A stretch of DNA of 64,000 nt from NCBI GenBank assembly GCA_900491605.1, contig UESW01004998.1, forward strand, positions 475,370-539,369, written 5' to 3'. Position numbers and translations under genes: made by a program. Every line of letters begins with the position of its first letter. Within the stretch, counting starts at the first letter, position 1. This document shows, piece after piece, positions 1 to 10,338 of this stretch. Below the pieces are notes generated by a model that was not told the DNA's origin, made no database searches, and saw only the letters and a list, made by a program, of their open reading frames with translations. This DNA comes from Calamus simplicifolius. Lineage: Eukaryota > Streptophyta > Magnoliopsida > Arecales > Arecaceae.

Positions 1-640
1 AGGAAAGTCTGGGTGTTTGCTATGAAGGAAAAGTCTGAGGTCTTTGGCATCTTCAAGAGATGGAGAGTCATGTGTGAAAGCTAGACTGGAGCAAGTCTCA
101 AGTGTCTCAAGACAGATAACGGTGGTGAATACTGCAGCAGAGAGTTTGATGTCTACTGCGCAGAGCATGGAATCAGAAGGATCAAGATTGTCCCAGGGAC
201 CAGAGTAAAATGGTGTGGCAGAAAGAATGAACAGGACCATTCTTGAGAGAGAGAGGAGTATGAGGTTTGACTCAGGTCTACCCATATATTTTTGGGCGGC
301 AGCACTGGACACCGCAATGTATTTGATCAACAAGAGTCCATTCAGTGCATTGGATGGTGGGATTCCAGAGGAGGTTTGGACAGGAAAATAGGTAAAACTT
401 TCTTTTCTTAAAGTATTTGGCTGCATTACTTATTCTCTGATTGAGAAAGAGAAGAGAGTAAGTTAGACTCCAAGTCTACAAAGTGTGTTTTCATTGGATA
501 CGGTGGCGATGAGTATGGCTACAAGCTCTGGGATTTTCCAGAACAATAAGATCATTCGGAGTAGGAATGTGGTATTTGATGAAGAGCATACTTACAAAGA
601 CAGGAAGGATGCAGTGGAAGAAAAGAAATAGGAGTTTATA
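1..640 (+). pseudogene. copia integrase core remnant
   Basis: Frame-shifted reading gives the integrase catalytic core: TDNGGEYCSREF (second catalytic Asp region), then PFSALDGGIPEEVWTGK and KVFGCITYSLI, the conserved end of copia integrase, followed by the linker to RT (RSRNVVFDEEHTY). Stops occur, for example in the early WRVMCES segment and before the KVKLSF segment, and the E of the D-D-E region is spoiled by a substituted VKWCGRKNE in place of the usual NGVAERMN. It cannot encode a working integrase. Confidence 0.8.
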
Positions 641-849
641 GAACTCGATCCTGTCAGAGATGGAGAAATTCTCCGAGTGCAAACTGAAGATGAAAACTCC
701 GAGGATGTGGAGGAGGAAGATGTGGTTGGAACAGACAGCACATGCATACATCAGTACCTCAGCTGGTGTCCCCATAGTTGAGGAGGACCACGAGGGTTAC
801 CAGGCCATCACAGAGGTATTCTGCTAATGATTATGTTTTTGTACATAGA

Positions 850-1790
850 TTCTGGAGAGCTAGAATGTTTTGTTGAAGCCATGCAGGATGAAGCTAAGGT
901 CAAGTGGGAGTTGGCTATGAAAGAGGAGATGGACTCTTTAAAGCAAAACAAGACTTGGGATCTTGTGAAGTTACCCGCTGGCAAGAAAGCTCTATTCAAC
1001 AAATGGGTGTACAAGATGAAGAATGAGGTTGATGATACCAAGAGATACAAGGCAAGGTTAGTTGTCAAGGGTTATGCACAAAAGAGGGAATTGACTTCCA
1101 GGAGATCTTTTCCCCAGTAGTCAAGATGGCATCCATCATGGTGATTCTGAGCATGGTAGTAGTGGAAGATCTTCATCTAGAGCAGCTAGATGTGAAGACA
1201 GCATTTCTTCATGGAGATTTGGAGGAGGATCTATACATGCACCAGCCAGAAGGTTTCCAGGTCAGGAGAAAGGATGACATGGTCTGCAGATTGAAGAAAA
1301 GTTTGTATGGTCTAAAGCAGGCTCCGTAGCAATGGTACCTCAAGTTTGACAGTTTCATGCTAGAGAAAGGCTTCACCAAATGTCAGTCAGATCATTGTGT
1401 GTACTTTCAGAGGTACGTTACAAATGAGTTCATTATTTTATCCTTTTATGTGGACAATATGCTTGTAGCAGGTTCCAGTATGAGGAAGATAGAAGAGCTC
1501 AAGAAACTGATGGCAAGAAGTTTTCAATGAAGGATTTGGGAGAGGCGAAGCAGATTCTTGGCATGAGGATCAACAGAGATAGAAAGTAATGAAAGCTGTG
1601 GCTATCTCAGGAGGACTATGTAGAAAAGGTATTGAAGAGGTTCAATATGGAGAATGCAAAGGCAGTGTCAACACCTTTGGCAGCACACTTCAAGCTCAGC
1701 AAGCAGTTGTGTCCAACAACTTAGAAGGCAAGGGATGAGATGATTAGAATTCCATATGCCTCAGCCGTGGAAAGTCTAATGTATGCAATG
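850..1790 (+). pseudogene. copia reverse transcriptase remnant
   Basis: The RT N-terminal block reads from about 850 (EAMQDEAKVKWELAMKEEMD, NKWVYKMKNE, YKARLVVKGYAQ), shifts frame near 1090, and resumes at 1126 with the QLDVKTAFLHGDLEEDLYMH block (first catalytic Asp) and KKSLYGLKQAP, where a TAG stop replaces the usual Arg codon. The region after it holds SFYVDNMLVAG in place of the YVDDML catalytic box, so one active-site Asp is replaced by Asn. Further frameshifts follow near 1525 and stops near 1588 and 1722. Confidence 0.85.
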
Positions 1791-1792
1791 GT

Positions 1793-2554
1793 TTGCACAA
1801 GATCGGATATCGCACAAGAAGTGTGAGCAGTCAGCAGGTACATGCAGAATCCAGGCAAGGAGCACTGAATGCAGTGAAGTGGATCTTGAGATATCTCAGG
1901 GCTACGTCAACTTATAGTTTGTGCTATGGAGGTGATAGTCTTCAAGTACAGGGATTTGTAGATGCAGATCACTCTGGTGACAGAGACAGTGGGAGGAGCA
2001 CCACTGGTTATGTTTTTACTATCGGTGATACAGCAGTGAGCTGGGTATCTCAGTTGCAGAAGATAGTGGCATTGTCAACTACAGAAGCTGAGTATGTGGC
2101 GATCACTGAAGCTAGTAAAGAGATGATCTGGTTGCAGAGGTTGATGGAGGAGCTCGGCAAGGAGCACGAGTGTAATACATTATGGAGCGACAGCCAGAGC
2201 GCAGTTCACTTGGCAAGGAATCCATCATTTCATGCAAGAACCAAGCACATTCAGCTTAGGTATCATTTCATACGCAGTGTGTTGGATGAGGAGCAGTTGA
2301 AGCTAGAGAAAATTGATGGAGCTAAGAATCCTGAAGATATGTTCACCAAGGTTGTGAGCAGAGACAAGTTGAGTCTCTGTTGCAACTTGGTGAAGCTTTC
2401 CAAAGGTTGTGAGCAGAGACAAGTTGAGTCTCTGTTGCAACTTGGTGAAGCTTTCCAAGAGATAGATCAGGAGAGCGCGGCACAGAGAAAGAAGGTAGAT
2501 CTAAGATTGATGTCATTAATATTCAAGTGGGAGATTGTTATGGATGGAGATTAA
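1793..2554 (+). pseudogene. copia RNase H remnant
   Basis: A 253-codon open stretch whose first 190 codons are copia RNase H: GFVDADHSGDRDSGRSTTGY (first Asp), VALSTTEAEYVAITEASKE (Glu), LWSDSQSAVHLARNP (Asp) and TKHIQLRYHFIR, then KNPEDMFTKVVSRDKL near the end of pol. The open frame continues past the normal pol end only because a 55-bp tandem duplication (not a multiple of three) is read in a second frame, so the last 60 residues are not native pol. The Met at 1793 is not a natural start; the protein is the tail of a polyprotein. Confidence 0.85.
2349..2458. repeat. 55-bp tandem duplication at the pol 3' end
   Basis: Two identical 55-bp units, 2349-2403 and 2404-2458, each starting AGGTTGTGAGCAGAGACAAG. 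The unit length shifts the reading frame, so the same DNA is translated as VVSRDKLSLCCNLVKLSK first and as GCEQRQVESLLQLGEAFQ second. Confidence 0.95.
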
Positions 2555-3182
2555 TTTCATCAAGAGAGAGTTTGAATTCGAATTTTGAATTCGATTTGGC
2601 TAACTAAGGAAGCTGATTTTGGGGAGGATTTGTTGCAACTTCCAATCTGATCCTGGGAAGGATTTGTTGGAGATTTTCAAGGCAGCAAATCAGTCCATGG
2701 TTGCCAAAAGTGTGGAGCCAGTTTTGGAAATCAGTCCATGGTTGTCAAAAGTGTGGTGCCAGTTTTGGGATGGGATTAGATAGGAGGAGAGTCTTTGATC
2801 CTTGGGAGTCTTCTTCAACCGGTGAAGTTGAGCGAAAAAAAAAGAGAATAGGAGGCTCTGTGAGGCTATCCTCCGTATGCTGTAATCCTGATTCAACTCT
2901 CTGGATCATAAGAGTTTCTGAGAGAGCGTGTTTTGAGGGCTTGTACTTGATTCAACTCTTAGTGAAGCCTTGCAGATCCTGTGCCGCCGTGGACGTAGTC
3001 CAGTTTGGGTGAACCACGTAAAATCCTCGTCTCTCGCTGTTTTCTTTTGGATTTTGGTTCCTATTATCATTCTGTGTTTTTTGTTGATTTTATCGCAACT
3101 GCGTGCTTGGCCGTACTAATAGCGATCTTATTAGAGGAATATTTGTTGTATTCCCTATCAAGAATATCAATCATTCTCTTCA
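2536..3182 (+). repeat. 3' LTR of the first copia element
   Basis: Begins TGTTATGGATGG right after the polypurine tract and ends at a CA at 3181-3182. The 5' partner LTR is outside the window, so the ends rest on the TG...CA rule and the PPT only. Inside is a 41-bp imperfect tandem duplication (about 2687-2768, unit with CAGTCCATGGTTG). The DNA just after the LTR, TGGTATTCAAGAG, looks like a degenerate Met-tRNA primer site, which is unexpected after a 3' LTR. Confidence 0.6.
2687..2768. repeat. 41-bp tandem duplication in LTR
   Basis: Two copies of a 41-bp unit (AATCAGTCCATGGTTG...GCCAGTTTTGG) with about two mismatches, start to start 2690 to 2731. Lies in the 3' LTR. Confidence 0.85.
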
Positions 3183-3519
3183 TGGTATTCAAGAGAATCC
3201 CCAGCTGAAAGAAAAATATCCAAATTCTTAGACAACAATTAAGTCAAAATGTTTCAGGTGCATAAAAAAGAATGCATAAGGAAACAGCTCACTTCATCAG
3301 GCACAGTATAAGGACATATTGAATTGCATTTTGCAAGTTTCTGAACATATTTGAGGACAAACTTCTTAGTCGTCATACTATCCTTCAATGGAGCCAACAC
3401 ATCTGCATATTGCTTCTCCAAAGCCTCAACAACTGCCTTCTCAATATCTGCAATGGCCTTTAAAGGCAACAAAGACAACTTGTTGTAAAACAGGTGATTT
3501 TCAAATTTGATAGACACCG

Positions 3520-3565
<46 letters not shown>
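3520..3565. repeat. poly(A) tract (46 bp)
   Basis: An uninterrupted run of A on the plus strand (T on the coding strand) within the intron between exons C and D of the split gene. It may be the tail of a small retroposed sequence or simple slippage. Confidence 0.95.
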
Positions 3566-3566
<1 letters not shown>

Positions 3567-3739
3567 AATTGGAGGGCCTACGAAAATATGCCCAAGCATA
3601 CATTCTCCAGAACAAAGGTGTATTCTGGCCAGCGGCATATGATGACCTCATATTCATTCAAGATGTCTTTCAGGCGGCCATACATGTCATCAACAAATGG
3701 TGTTGTCATATGTTGTGTTTTAACTCCTGACCATTTCAC

Positions 3740-4446
3740 CTGCCACTCAGTTATCAGCCAAATTAGAGAGTCCAATATCAATTATCAATTTTGTGAAGCA
3801 TTTTCTTAAGAAGAGTTCAAATACATCTACAGCAAACATTTAGTAAAAGATGAAAGGCATTTCCAAGAGGGCAAAAATAATGTTAATTGGGGAAAGCTCA
3901 ATCAACCTAGAGGAAAATAATAAGATAAAAATTTAAAGAGAACAAGAGGAAAAAAGAGGAAATGTGGCATTGAGTGATCAAAGAAGAAAATGAGAGCAAG
4001 ACGAAAAAAGAGAATAAGGCTGCCACAAGTAATCACGGCTCATGCAAACCCTTTTATTAAGCATATATTTATCAGAGGAAGTGACTGTCAGGCAATTTGA
4101 CACTAACAATGCTAGAAGGTGTTGATTCCCCATTTTAAATCTTAACACACCTAGCAAGTATTGAATCCCTATGTTAGACCATAATTTGCCATTGTCTGGA
4201 CCTTCTTTAATTGACCAAAACCAATTCAAGTGCAAGCCCATAACTGAAGGAGTCCCTGATATTAATTTGATTGGAGTTCTAACAGTTCCCAATCATTTTA
4301 AACTTGAAGCATCCAGTCGTTTCTATGTTTCCGAAATGTTATTGACACCACAAGTTTCAATAAAAATCTGAAGAAAATAATATACACAAATGTACATACA
4401 TGTATATGCACACATGAAAATTTGCCTTAAAATGTAAATATCATAC
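3740..4446 (-). other. intron of the split gene
   Basis: Lies between the GTATGA donor at 4446 and the GGCAG acceptor at 3740. AT-rich; no coding sequence or transposon was recognised in it. Confidence 0.7.
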
Positions 4447-4477
4447 CGTATGTAATTTGCAAGACTCAAGCAATGCA

Positions 4478-4838
4478 TGTAAAACAACCAATAACGTGCC
4501 TAATGTGATTTAAATCAACATGACACTTCAACTAGTATTGAGAATTACCTCCCGCCATCGTTCCGGCCTCGGGAGGAAGAAGCTTTGAATTCTGGTTCTT
4601 CTTGTCCTTTCTCTACCCAGATCGATGGTGTGTGATTTTCTCATATCGTAGAGCAGGTACAAGGGACCAATTTTATATACACAAACTCTCCAGAAATTTC
4701 TGCCATCATAGAGATTTTCGGAGCACGTTCGGGCGATGGTTACGGAGCTGTTTTGCACGTTCAAATTTTAAAATACATAAACCACAACAATAGGAGTTGG
4801 TTATTTCCCTGGCTAGTAGGAATCTAAATTAACCAACA
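4478..4838 (-). repeat. 3' LTR of the exonic copia element
   Basis: 361-bp partner of the LTR at 9617-9998, starting TGTAAAACAACC and ending AACCAACA on the plus strand. The several indels and substitutions between the two LTRs mean the insertion is not recent. Confidence 0.95.
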
Positions 4839-5131
4839 TTCTTCCACTTGGTCTATGTATTTTCACCATGCACGATATTAACATACGGATCATGGCGACA
4901 GTTCCTCTAAATGTGAGTATTGTCTTCCATGTATCACAATATGTTACACTTTCCAACATAGCCCAAATAACTTAATGAATAAACCCTATGTTTATTCGTG
5001 GTCCAAACATAATGATATTCCTCAAAACAAACAAATATGTATACAACTTAAAGGAGAAATATCCAAACTGAATAAGAGTTTCATTGAAGAACAAGTATAT
5101 ACAATGACATTGCATCACGGAACTAAGTCCC

Positions 5132-5215
5132 ATTCGGATCCTTGAAACCTTTTGGTGGCATGCCTTTAGTCAGAGGATCCGCGATCATCAATTCAGTGCT
5201 GATGTGTTCAATGCT
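5132..5215 (-). pseudogene. copia RNase H C-terminal tail
   Basis: A short in-frame end of pol, EHISTELMIADPLTKGMPPK, lies close to the 3' LTR, the expected place for the end of RNase H. The rest of RNase H is absent, replaced by non-coding and MITE-like DNA at 5225-5420. Confidence 0.75.
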
Positions 5216-5224
5216 CTCCTAAGT

Positions 5225-5420
5225 ACTTAATGATATGGGAATAGCTGGTTATCCCTTCAAATGAAAAGTAAAAAACAAGTTCCATCAGTCAAGGTCTGCT
5301 TGGCACTTTTCCACAACTCCAGTAACCTGATGTTGATTTACGTGAATCAATACAGGGATCAGAAAGGGATAATCCAGGGATAGCTAGGGGATGAAACTCT
5401 ATAGCCCGTACACACTGATA
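5225..5420 (-). repeat. MITE-like fragment inside the copia element
   Basis: Two blocks match the reverse complement of the MITE family at 11840-16326: GGAATAGCTGGTTATCCC with following TTCAAAT...AGTAAAAAA (about 5236-5277), and AGGGATAGCTAGGGGATGAA with GCCCGTACAC (about 5370-5415). The DNA between them does not match the MITE. It occupies the place where the RT/RNase H coding sequence was lost. Confidence 0.55.
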
Positions 5421-5559
5421 TGAATCTATCACCTGGACACTAATCTTTCATGCGAAACCTTTCTAGAACCTCTCTTGATGCAGGGATCTATGCCAATGAC
5501 ATAAGATGCCTCACCCACCTTCATATCAAAGTTCTCACTCATATAGCTTTCAAGTAAGG

Positions 5560-6150
5560 TCATCCAGAAAGCAAATGCTCCCACTGAGGTATATACAAAC
5601 ATCCATGCTTCAAAAAAATAGAAATGATTTGCTTTAATCCATATATGGACTTATTCAGCTTACAGACTAAATTCTCACCACTACTAGAGGAAAATCCTTC
5701 TGGTTGTTTCATGTAAACCTCTTCCTCTAGATCACCATTGAGGAACGTCGTTTTCACATCCATCTGGTGTAACTCTAAATCAAAATGAGCCACTAATGCC
5801 ATGATTACACGGAAGGAGTCCTTTTTAGATACAGGAGAAAAGGTCTCCGTATAATCTATTCCTTCCCTCTGAGTAAATCCTTTGGCAACAAGTCTAGCCT
5901 TATGTCTCTCAATGTTGCCTTCTGAGTCTTTCTTAGTTTTAAAGACCCACTTACAACCAATGGCTTTTACACCATCGGCAACTTGACAAGATCCCAGACT
6001 TTGTTAGATGCCATAGAATCCATCTATTCTTTCATGGCTTTGTACCACAAGTCAGATACATTAGGCCAGTGAAAGGGATCATTTTCGGCTCCAATATTGT
6101 AGTCACATTCTTGCATATACACAACATAATCACTAGAAATTGCTAGTCTC
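5560..6150 (-). pseudogene. copia reverse transcriptase, N-terminal remnant
   Basis: The RT start block (SMDSMASNKVWDLVKLP) is readable but broken near 6000, and 5802-5560 keeps the first catalytic block, LHQMDVKTTFLNGDLEEEVY, and KLNKSIYGLKQ. The YVDD half of RT is missing: after the SIYGLKQ block the sequence jumps to FDMKVGEASYVIGI (about 5530-5470), so most of the palm domain is deleted. Confidence 0.8.
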
Positions 6151-6336
6151 CTAGTCCTAGTAGACCTCCTCAATGTTGCCTCAACATTCTCCTGTGAAAC
6201 AGAATCATGTTGCTCAACAGGTTGTTCAACAATAGTATTTGCTGAACTTCAAGGTCTACTGGATTTGGATCAGCAGTTTGTGGAATCTCTTGGACCTGTT
6301 GCTCAACATGTGCACGAACATAAGGCGCACTGTGAA

Positions 6337-7628
6337 CTACAACAATCGGTCCCTACTTAAAGTGGAGCATTGAGCATCTTGATGACCTTTCCCAAGATCA
6401 AGGTCTTGAAAATGATCGCTCCCACTAATTAAGTCGTTTTCAAGAAATTTAGCATTTCTTGATTCCACAAATCTAGTGCTATGAGAAGGACAATAAAATC
6501 TATATCCCTTGGATCTTTCGGCATAACCAACAAAATATGCACTTAAGGTCCTCGGGTCCAACTTCCTTTCATGTGGATTATAAATCCTCACCTCAGCTGG
6601 GCAACCCCAAACACGTACATGTCGCAAACTCGGTTTCCAACCTTTAAACAACTCAAAAGGTATCTTTTGGACAGCCTTGGTTGGAACCCGATTTAATATG
6701 TACACCGCTGTCTTAAGGGCTTCAGTCCATAACGACCAAGGAAGTTTGAAGCTGGCAAGCATGCTCCTTACCATGTCCATTAATGTTCGGTTTCTTCTTT
6801 CAGCTACACCATTCTGATCTGAGAACCAGGTAAGGTGTATTGGGCAACAATCCCATAATCTTGAAGAAACTTTGCAATGGACCGGTAGCTTATCCATTCT
6901 CAGTGTATCTACCGTAGTATTCCCTCCCCTATCAGATCTTACGATCTTGATTCGTTTGTCACATTATTTCTCTACTTCAGCCTTAAAAATTTTGAAAGCA
7001 TCAAGTGCCTCACTTTTGCTGTTCAATAAGTAGAGATACATGTAACGTGAATAATCATCAATAAAGGAGATGAAATACTTATTACGGTATGCATCTATAT
7101 CAGACTATAAATGTCTGTATGAATTATTTCTAACAATTGAGAACTCCTCTTTGCACCTTTCTTTGACTTGTTAGTCTGCTTACCTTTAATGCAGTCTATA
7201 CAAGTACTAAAGTCAGTCCAATCAAGAGTACTAAGTACTTCATCATGTACCAACCTTTTGATTCTATCAATGGAGATATGACCTAATCTCCTATGCCACA
7301 AATTAGACGAATTCTCATTAACGTCACATCTTTTAATACCAACATGCATAGAAGAATAGTGATTGTCATTTTCTAAATTAAAAAGACCATCAGACAATGT
7401 ACCACATCCAATAATTTCAGATCCATAAGAAATACTGAAAGACGAATCTGAAAATTTAAAGGAATATCCACAAGATACAAGTCTTGAAACAGAAACTAAA
7501 TTCCTAGCAAAACTAGGAATATAAAATGTCTTTTCCAAACTTAAAATAAAACCACTATCTAAACAAGTTTGTAAGTTCCAATGGCTTCCACATGTGATGA
7601 CATCTTGTTTCCAGAATAGATGCAGCAT
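6337..7628 (-). pseudogene. copia protease end, GAG-pre-integrase and integrase remnant
   Basis: The upper part (7628-7095) holds FYIPSFARNLVSVSRL and the pre-integrase zinc-binding block LWHRRLGHISIDRIKRLV with a CIDCIKGKQT pair. The lower part (6897-6337) holds the integrase end: NGVAERRNRTLMDMVRSML, WTEALKTAVYILNRVPTKA, and WGCPAEVRIYNPHERKLDPR. The two open parts are out of frame around 6900-7095, where the catalytic DDE core should lie. Confidence 0.85.
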
Positions 7629-7783
7629 TCACTTCCCACTGGTTTCCGCAGGTCTTGCAATCCCTGCAAGGAGTTGGTAACATGGATTGAAGAACCAGAG
7701 TCAATCCACCATGTGTCTTGAGTAACATTAATCATGTTAGATTCATAACAGACAAAAGAGAGTTGAGTACCTTTCTTGTCAAG

Positions 7784-8530
7784 TCACTGTTTGAACTTGG
7801 TACAATCCTTCCTCAAATGCCCTTTCTTCTTGCAGAAGAAACATTTGGAACTTTTCTGAATGTCCCCTTTGGCAGGAATCTTGCCCTTGTCCTTTGCTTG
7901 AAATTTCTTTTTCTTTCCTGGTGTTGTCAAATTTACCTTCTCACCCTCTTCCACAGCAAGTCTACCCTCCTCTTGAACACACATGGTCATAAGTTCATTA
8001 ATTGACCATTTATCCTTATGTGTATTATAAGAGATCTTAAATGGGGCATATTGCAGTGGTAGAGTGTTGAGAATGTAATGCACTAGAAAAGAGTCAACAT
8101 CTCAACTTCAGTTTCTTCAATGAGCCGCAATGTCCCTCATCCTCATAATGTGGTCACGTACACGACGTATACCACTCAGTTTTATGGATGAGAACTGTGA
8201 ATTAGGGTGCTAGCTAAAGCCTTGTCTGAAGATACAAATTGATCATCGATCGCCTTCAGCAAGTCACGGACATTGTCATAATGCTCAAGGGAACCCCTGA
8301 TGCCATCTGAGATCTTGGTCTTTATGAACATTATTGAGAGACGATTAGATCGCTCCCATTTTTCATAAAGAACAGAATCTTAGAAGGCAGTTCATCCTTC
8401 CTTATGGCGTAATCAATGTCCTTGCACCCTAGATGAAGGAGAGTTCTCTCCTTCCAAATTTTATAATTGTCCCCTATGAGCTCAGGAACATCACATATCA
8501 TATCAGAGAAATTAACATGTTGACAAACTG
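7784..8530 (-). pseudogene. copia gag remnant
   Basis: Reads from about 8530 (FSDMICDVPELIGDNYKIWK, then KERTLLHLGCKDIDYAIRKD) through a broken middle to a 99-codon open stretch ending in the zinc knuckle CFFCKKKGHLRKDC (CX2CX4HX4C) near 7800. These are the gag N-terminal block and nucleocapsid motif of plant copia elements. Stops and frameshifts near 8100-8200 break it. Confidence 0.85.
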
Positions 8531-9014
8531 CAAAAATTAAATAACCATACTCATGTTACAAAACTTTGAAGCTCTTTAAACAATATGACATATCCACCAA
8601 TGTAAAATACGTCAAAATATGAATCTACTGACATAAAACTTGCATGTGGGCTGAAGTATTAATTCAATTAGATTCACATTTAAACTATATGATAAAAATT
8701 ATCAAATTATGCCCTTAATTTCTAATCCCTGTGGGTAAATTAGAAAAATATAATTTAACATTTTATCCTAATTAATTATATAAATATAACAAAATTTTCT
8801 GTGGAATAAATTTTATTATATCCATATAATTAATTATAATTAATGTCTATTATTTATGTGATTTATTAACTTCATTATACAATTTTATAATTAAGGATGC
8901 TGTGGCTACTCCTTAATTATTTAATTATATTTATCACTTAGACATTATTTAAATTTTATGCTCAATTATATCAGCGTTGCCCATGCTGGTTGGCAACCAG
9001 CGCTGGCTAGCTAG

Positions 9015-9085
9015 CCAGCGCCTGGGCGCTGGCAGTCAGCCAGCGCCTGGGCGCTGGCAGTCAGCCAGCGCCTGGCGCTGGCGTC
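9015..9085. repeat. 25-bp palindromic tandem repeat in copia leader
   Basis: Three copies of a 25-bp unit containing CCAGCGCCTGGGCGCTGG, whose arms CCAGCGCC/GGCGCTGG are perfect inverted repeats with a 2-base spacer. The third copy has lost a few bases. It is a GC-rich island in the AT-rich leader between primer site and gag, and could fold into hairpins in the element RNA. Confidence 0.9.
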
Positions 9086-9616
9086 CCTCAACCTTTTTTT
9101 TAGCCACGACCTTTTTTTTTTTGATTCTGTATTGCCTGCACGTTTTCATCCGTCCTTATCCCGTGTGCACATATCTGAAGCAAGAAAACCCACGCTTCCT
9201 CTTTTTATGGTGATTTGATTGTGAGATATTTGGATTTATCTTTATTCAAACTATATCCAAAAAAAAGGTGAGTGAACAGATAAATGCATGCTTCATGGCA
9301 TAAGTCTTATCGATCAATCTCTAAATAAAATGAATTAAATAACTGAATATTTAGAGTTTATCGGATCTTATGCCCTTTCAGATAATTCTTGATGATCTAT
9401 TAACTCTTCCGTACGCAGGTAGTTGGGTCAAACGCACTAAGGTACTACAGCAGCCTTCCTTATTGGTACGTCCCTAATATCCCTACCGTACGCCCGTTGG
9501 GTAAATAATCCAGGGTACTACCAGTAGCTTTTGGACTATCCCTAAAACGAGAGAAATTCAAGAGCGTTAGGATAAAATTTTAAATAGATTTGATTCTTCA
9601 TGGCTCTGATACCAAA

Positions 9617-9998
9617 TGAAAAACAACCAATAACGTGCCTAATGTATTTAGATCAATATGACACTTCAAAATAAAGTAAAGCAGCGGAAATAGTATTAAG
9701 AATTACCTCCCGCCATCGTTCCGGCCTCGAGATAAAATAAAAAGGAAGAAGGTTTGAATTCTGGTTCTTCTGGTCCTTTCTCTACCTAGATCGATGGTGT
9801 GTGGTTTTCTCATATCGTAGAGCAGGTACCAGGACCAATTTTATATACACAAACTCTCCAAAAATTTCTGCATCATAGAGATTTTCCACGTTCGGGCGAT
9901 GGTTACGGAGCTGTTTGCACGTTCAAATTTAAAATACATAAACCACAACAATAGGAGTTGGATATCCCCTGGCCAGTAGGAATCTAAATTAACCAACA
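9617..9998 (-). repeat. 5' LTR of the exonic copia element
   Basis: 382-bp LTR, paired with 4478-4838. Shared text includes CGCCATCGTTCCGGCCTCG, CAGATCGATGGTGTGTG (T for C here) and CATAAACCACAACAATAGG. Relative to the 3' LTR it has extra bases such as AATAAAGTAAAGCAGCGG near 9670, while lacking a few bases near 9888. The inner border is followed by the primer binding site. Confidence 0.95.
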
Positions 9999-10338
9999 AT
10001 GCAAGGCGCTTATCCTGGATCCATGATGTAATATTCAAGTGGAATAACTCTTTAGTGTCAACGCCTCCTCCTTTAATAACTATGAAGATAATTTAAAAAA
10101 AAAATTACTTAACGGAAAATTTATTGAGAAAACCAAATAAGAAGCATGATAATATAAGAACAATATTTACCTTAAGCTCCAACTAGCAAGATCCCTTTGG
10201 AAATCAGCAGTTGAAATTACAAGATCAACAACAGGGGGTGAAAGGCCAATAGGAGTGCATGCAACAAGGAACACACGCAGCCTACTGCAGAGTTCCACAC
10301 TGTAAATGGATGCAGATAGATTTGGAAGGTCTATGAAG

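Larger units (their letters stand above)
1..3182 (+). mobile_element. Ty1/copia retrotransposon, decayed, 3' part
   Basis: This is the 3' portion of a copia element in plus orientation; gag, protease and the 5' LTR lie left of the window. Domain order read in three frames is integrase core, reverse transcriptase, RNase H, polypurine tract (about 2525-2535, AAGTGGGAGAT) and 3' LTR, which is the copia order. Many stop codons and frameshifts break the polyprotein, so it is not autonomous. The RNase H wording and the PPT-LTR junction resemble TNT1-94 type (Tork-like) plant elements; the clade is an inference. It lies in what would be a downstream intron of the minus-strand host gene ending at 3293. 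Confidence 0.9.
4478..9998 (-). mobile_element. full-length Ty1/copia element inserted in an exon
   Basis: A complete but decayed element of 5521 bp on the minus strand. LTRs are 9617-9998 (5') and 4478-4838 (3'), both TG...CA. The target duplication ATGCA is perfect at 4473-4477 and 9999-10003. A Met-tRNA primer site (TGGTATCAGAGCCA, plus 9601-9614) lies two bases inside the 5' LTR and a polypurine tract (CAAGTGGAAGAA, plus 4839-4850) abuts the 3' LTR. Internal order is leader, gag, GAG-pre-integrase, integrase, RT, RNase H tail. Stops, frameshifts and a large RT/RNase H deletion make it non-autonomous. It splits a codon run (RLA|LLES) of the host gene. Confidence 0.95.
3293..10338 (-). pseudogene. 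conserved plant protein gene, split by a copia insertion
   Basis: Four exons are readable on the minus strand. Exon A 10338-10171 (FIDLPNLSASIYSVELCSRL, ends DFQRDLASWSLR, TTGCAG acceptor and GTAAAT donor). Exon B 10079-9999 (GVDTKELFHLNITSWIQDKR) continues at 4477-4447 as LLESCKLHT once the insertion is skipped. Exon C is 3739-3602 (VKWSGVKTQHMTTPFVDDMY, ends RWPEYTFVLEN). Exon D is 3457-3293 (AIADIEKAVVEALEKQYADV, ends CPYTVPDE). C and D are phase 0 with clean GT/AG sites. From memory this matches a long conserved plant protein of the At4g24610/At5g65440 type; unc-13/MUN homologues are the alternative. Exon B's acceptor is out of phase with exon A, suggesting a second lesion. Later exons would lie left of the window; none was recognised upstream of 10338. 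Confidence 0.75.

Noticed and set aside
491..775. 94-codon minus-strand frame
   Set aside because: Antisense shadow of the copia integrase-RT linker.
3254..3568. Minus-strand frame starting with a long Phe run
   Set aside because: The Phe run is the translated poly(T) of an intron; only the exon D part is real coding sequence.
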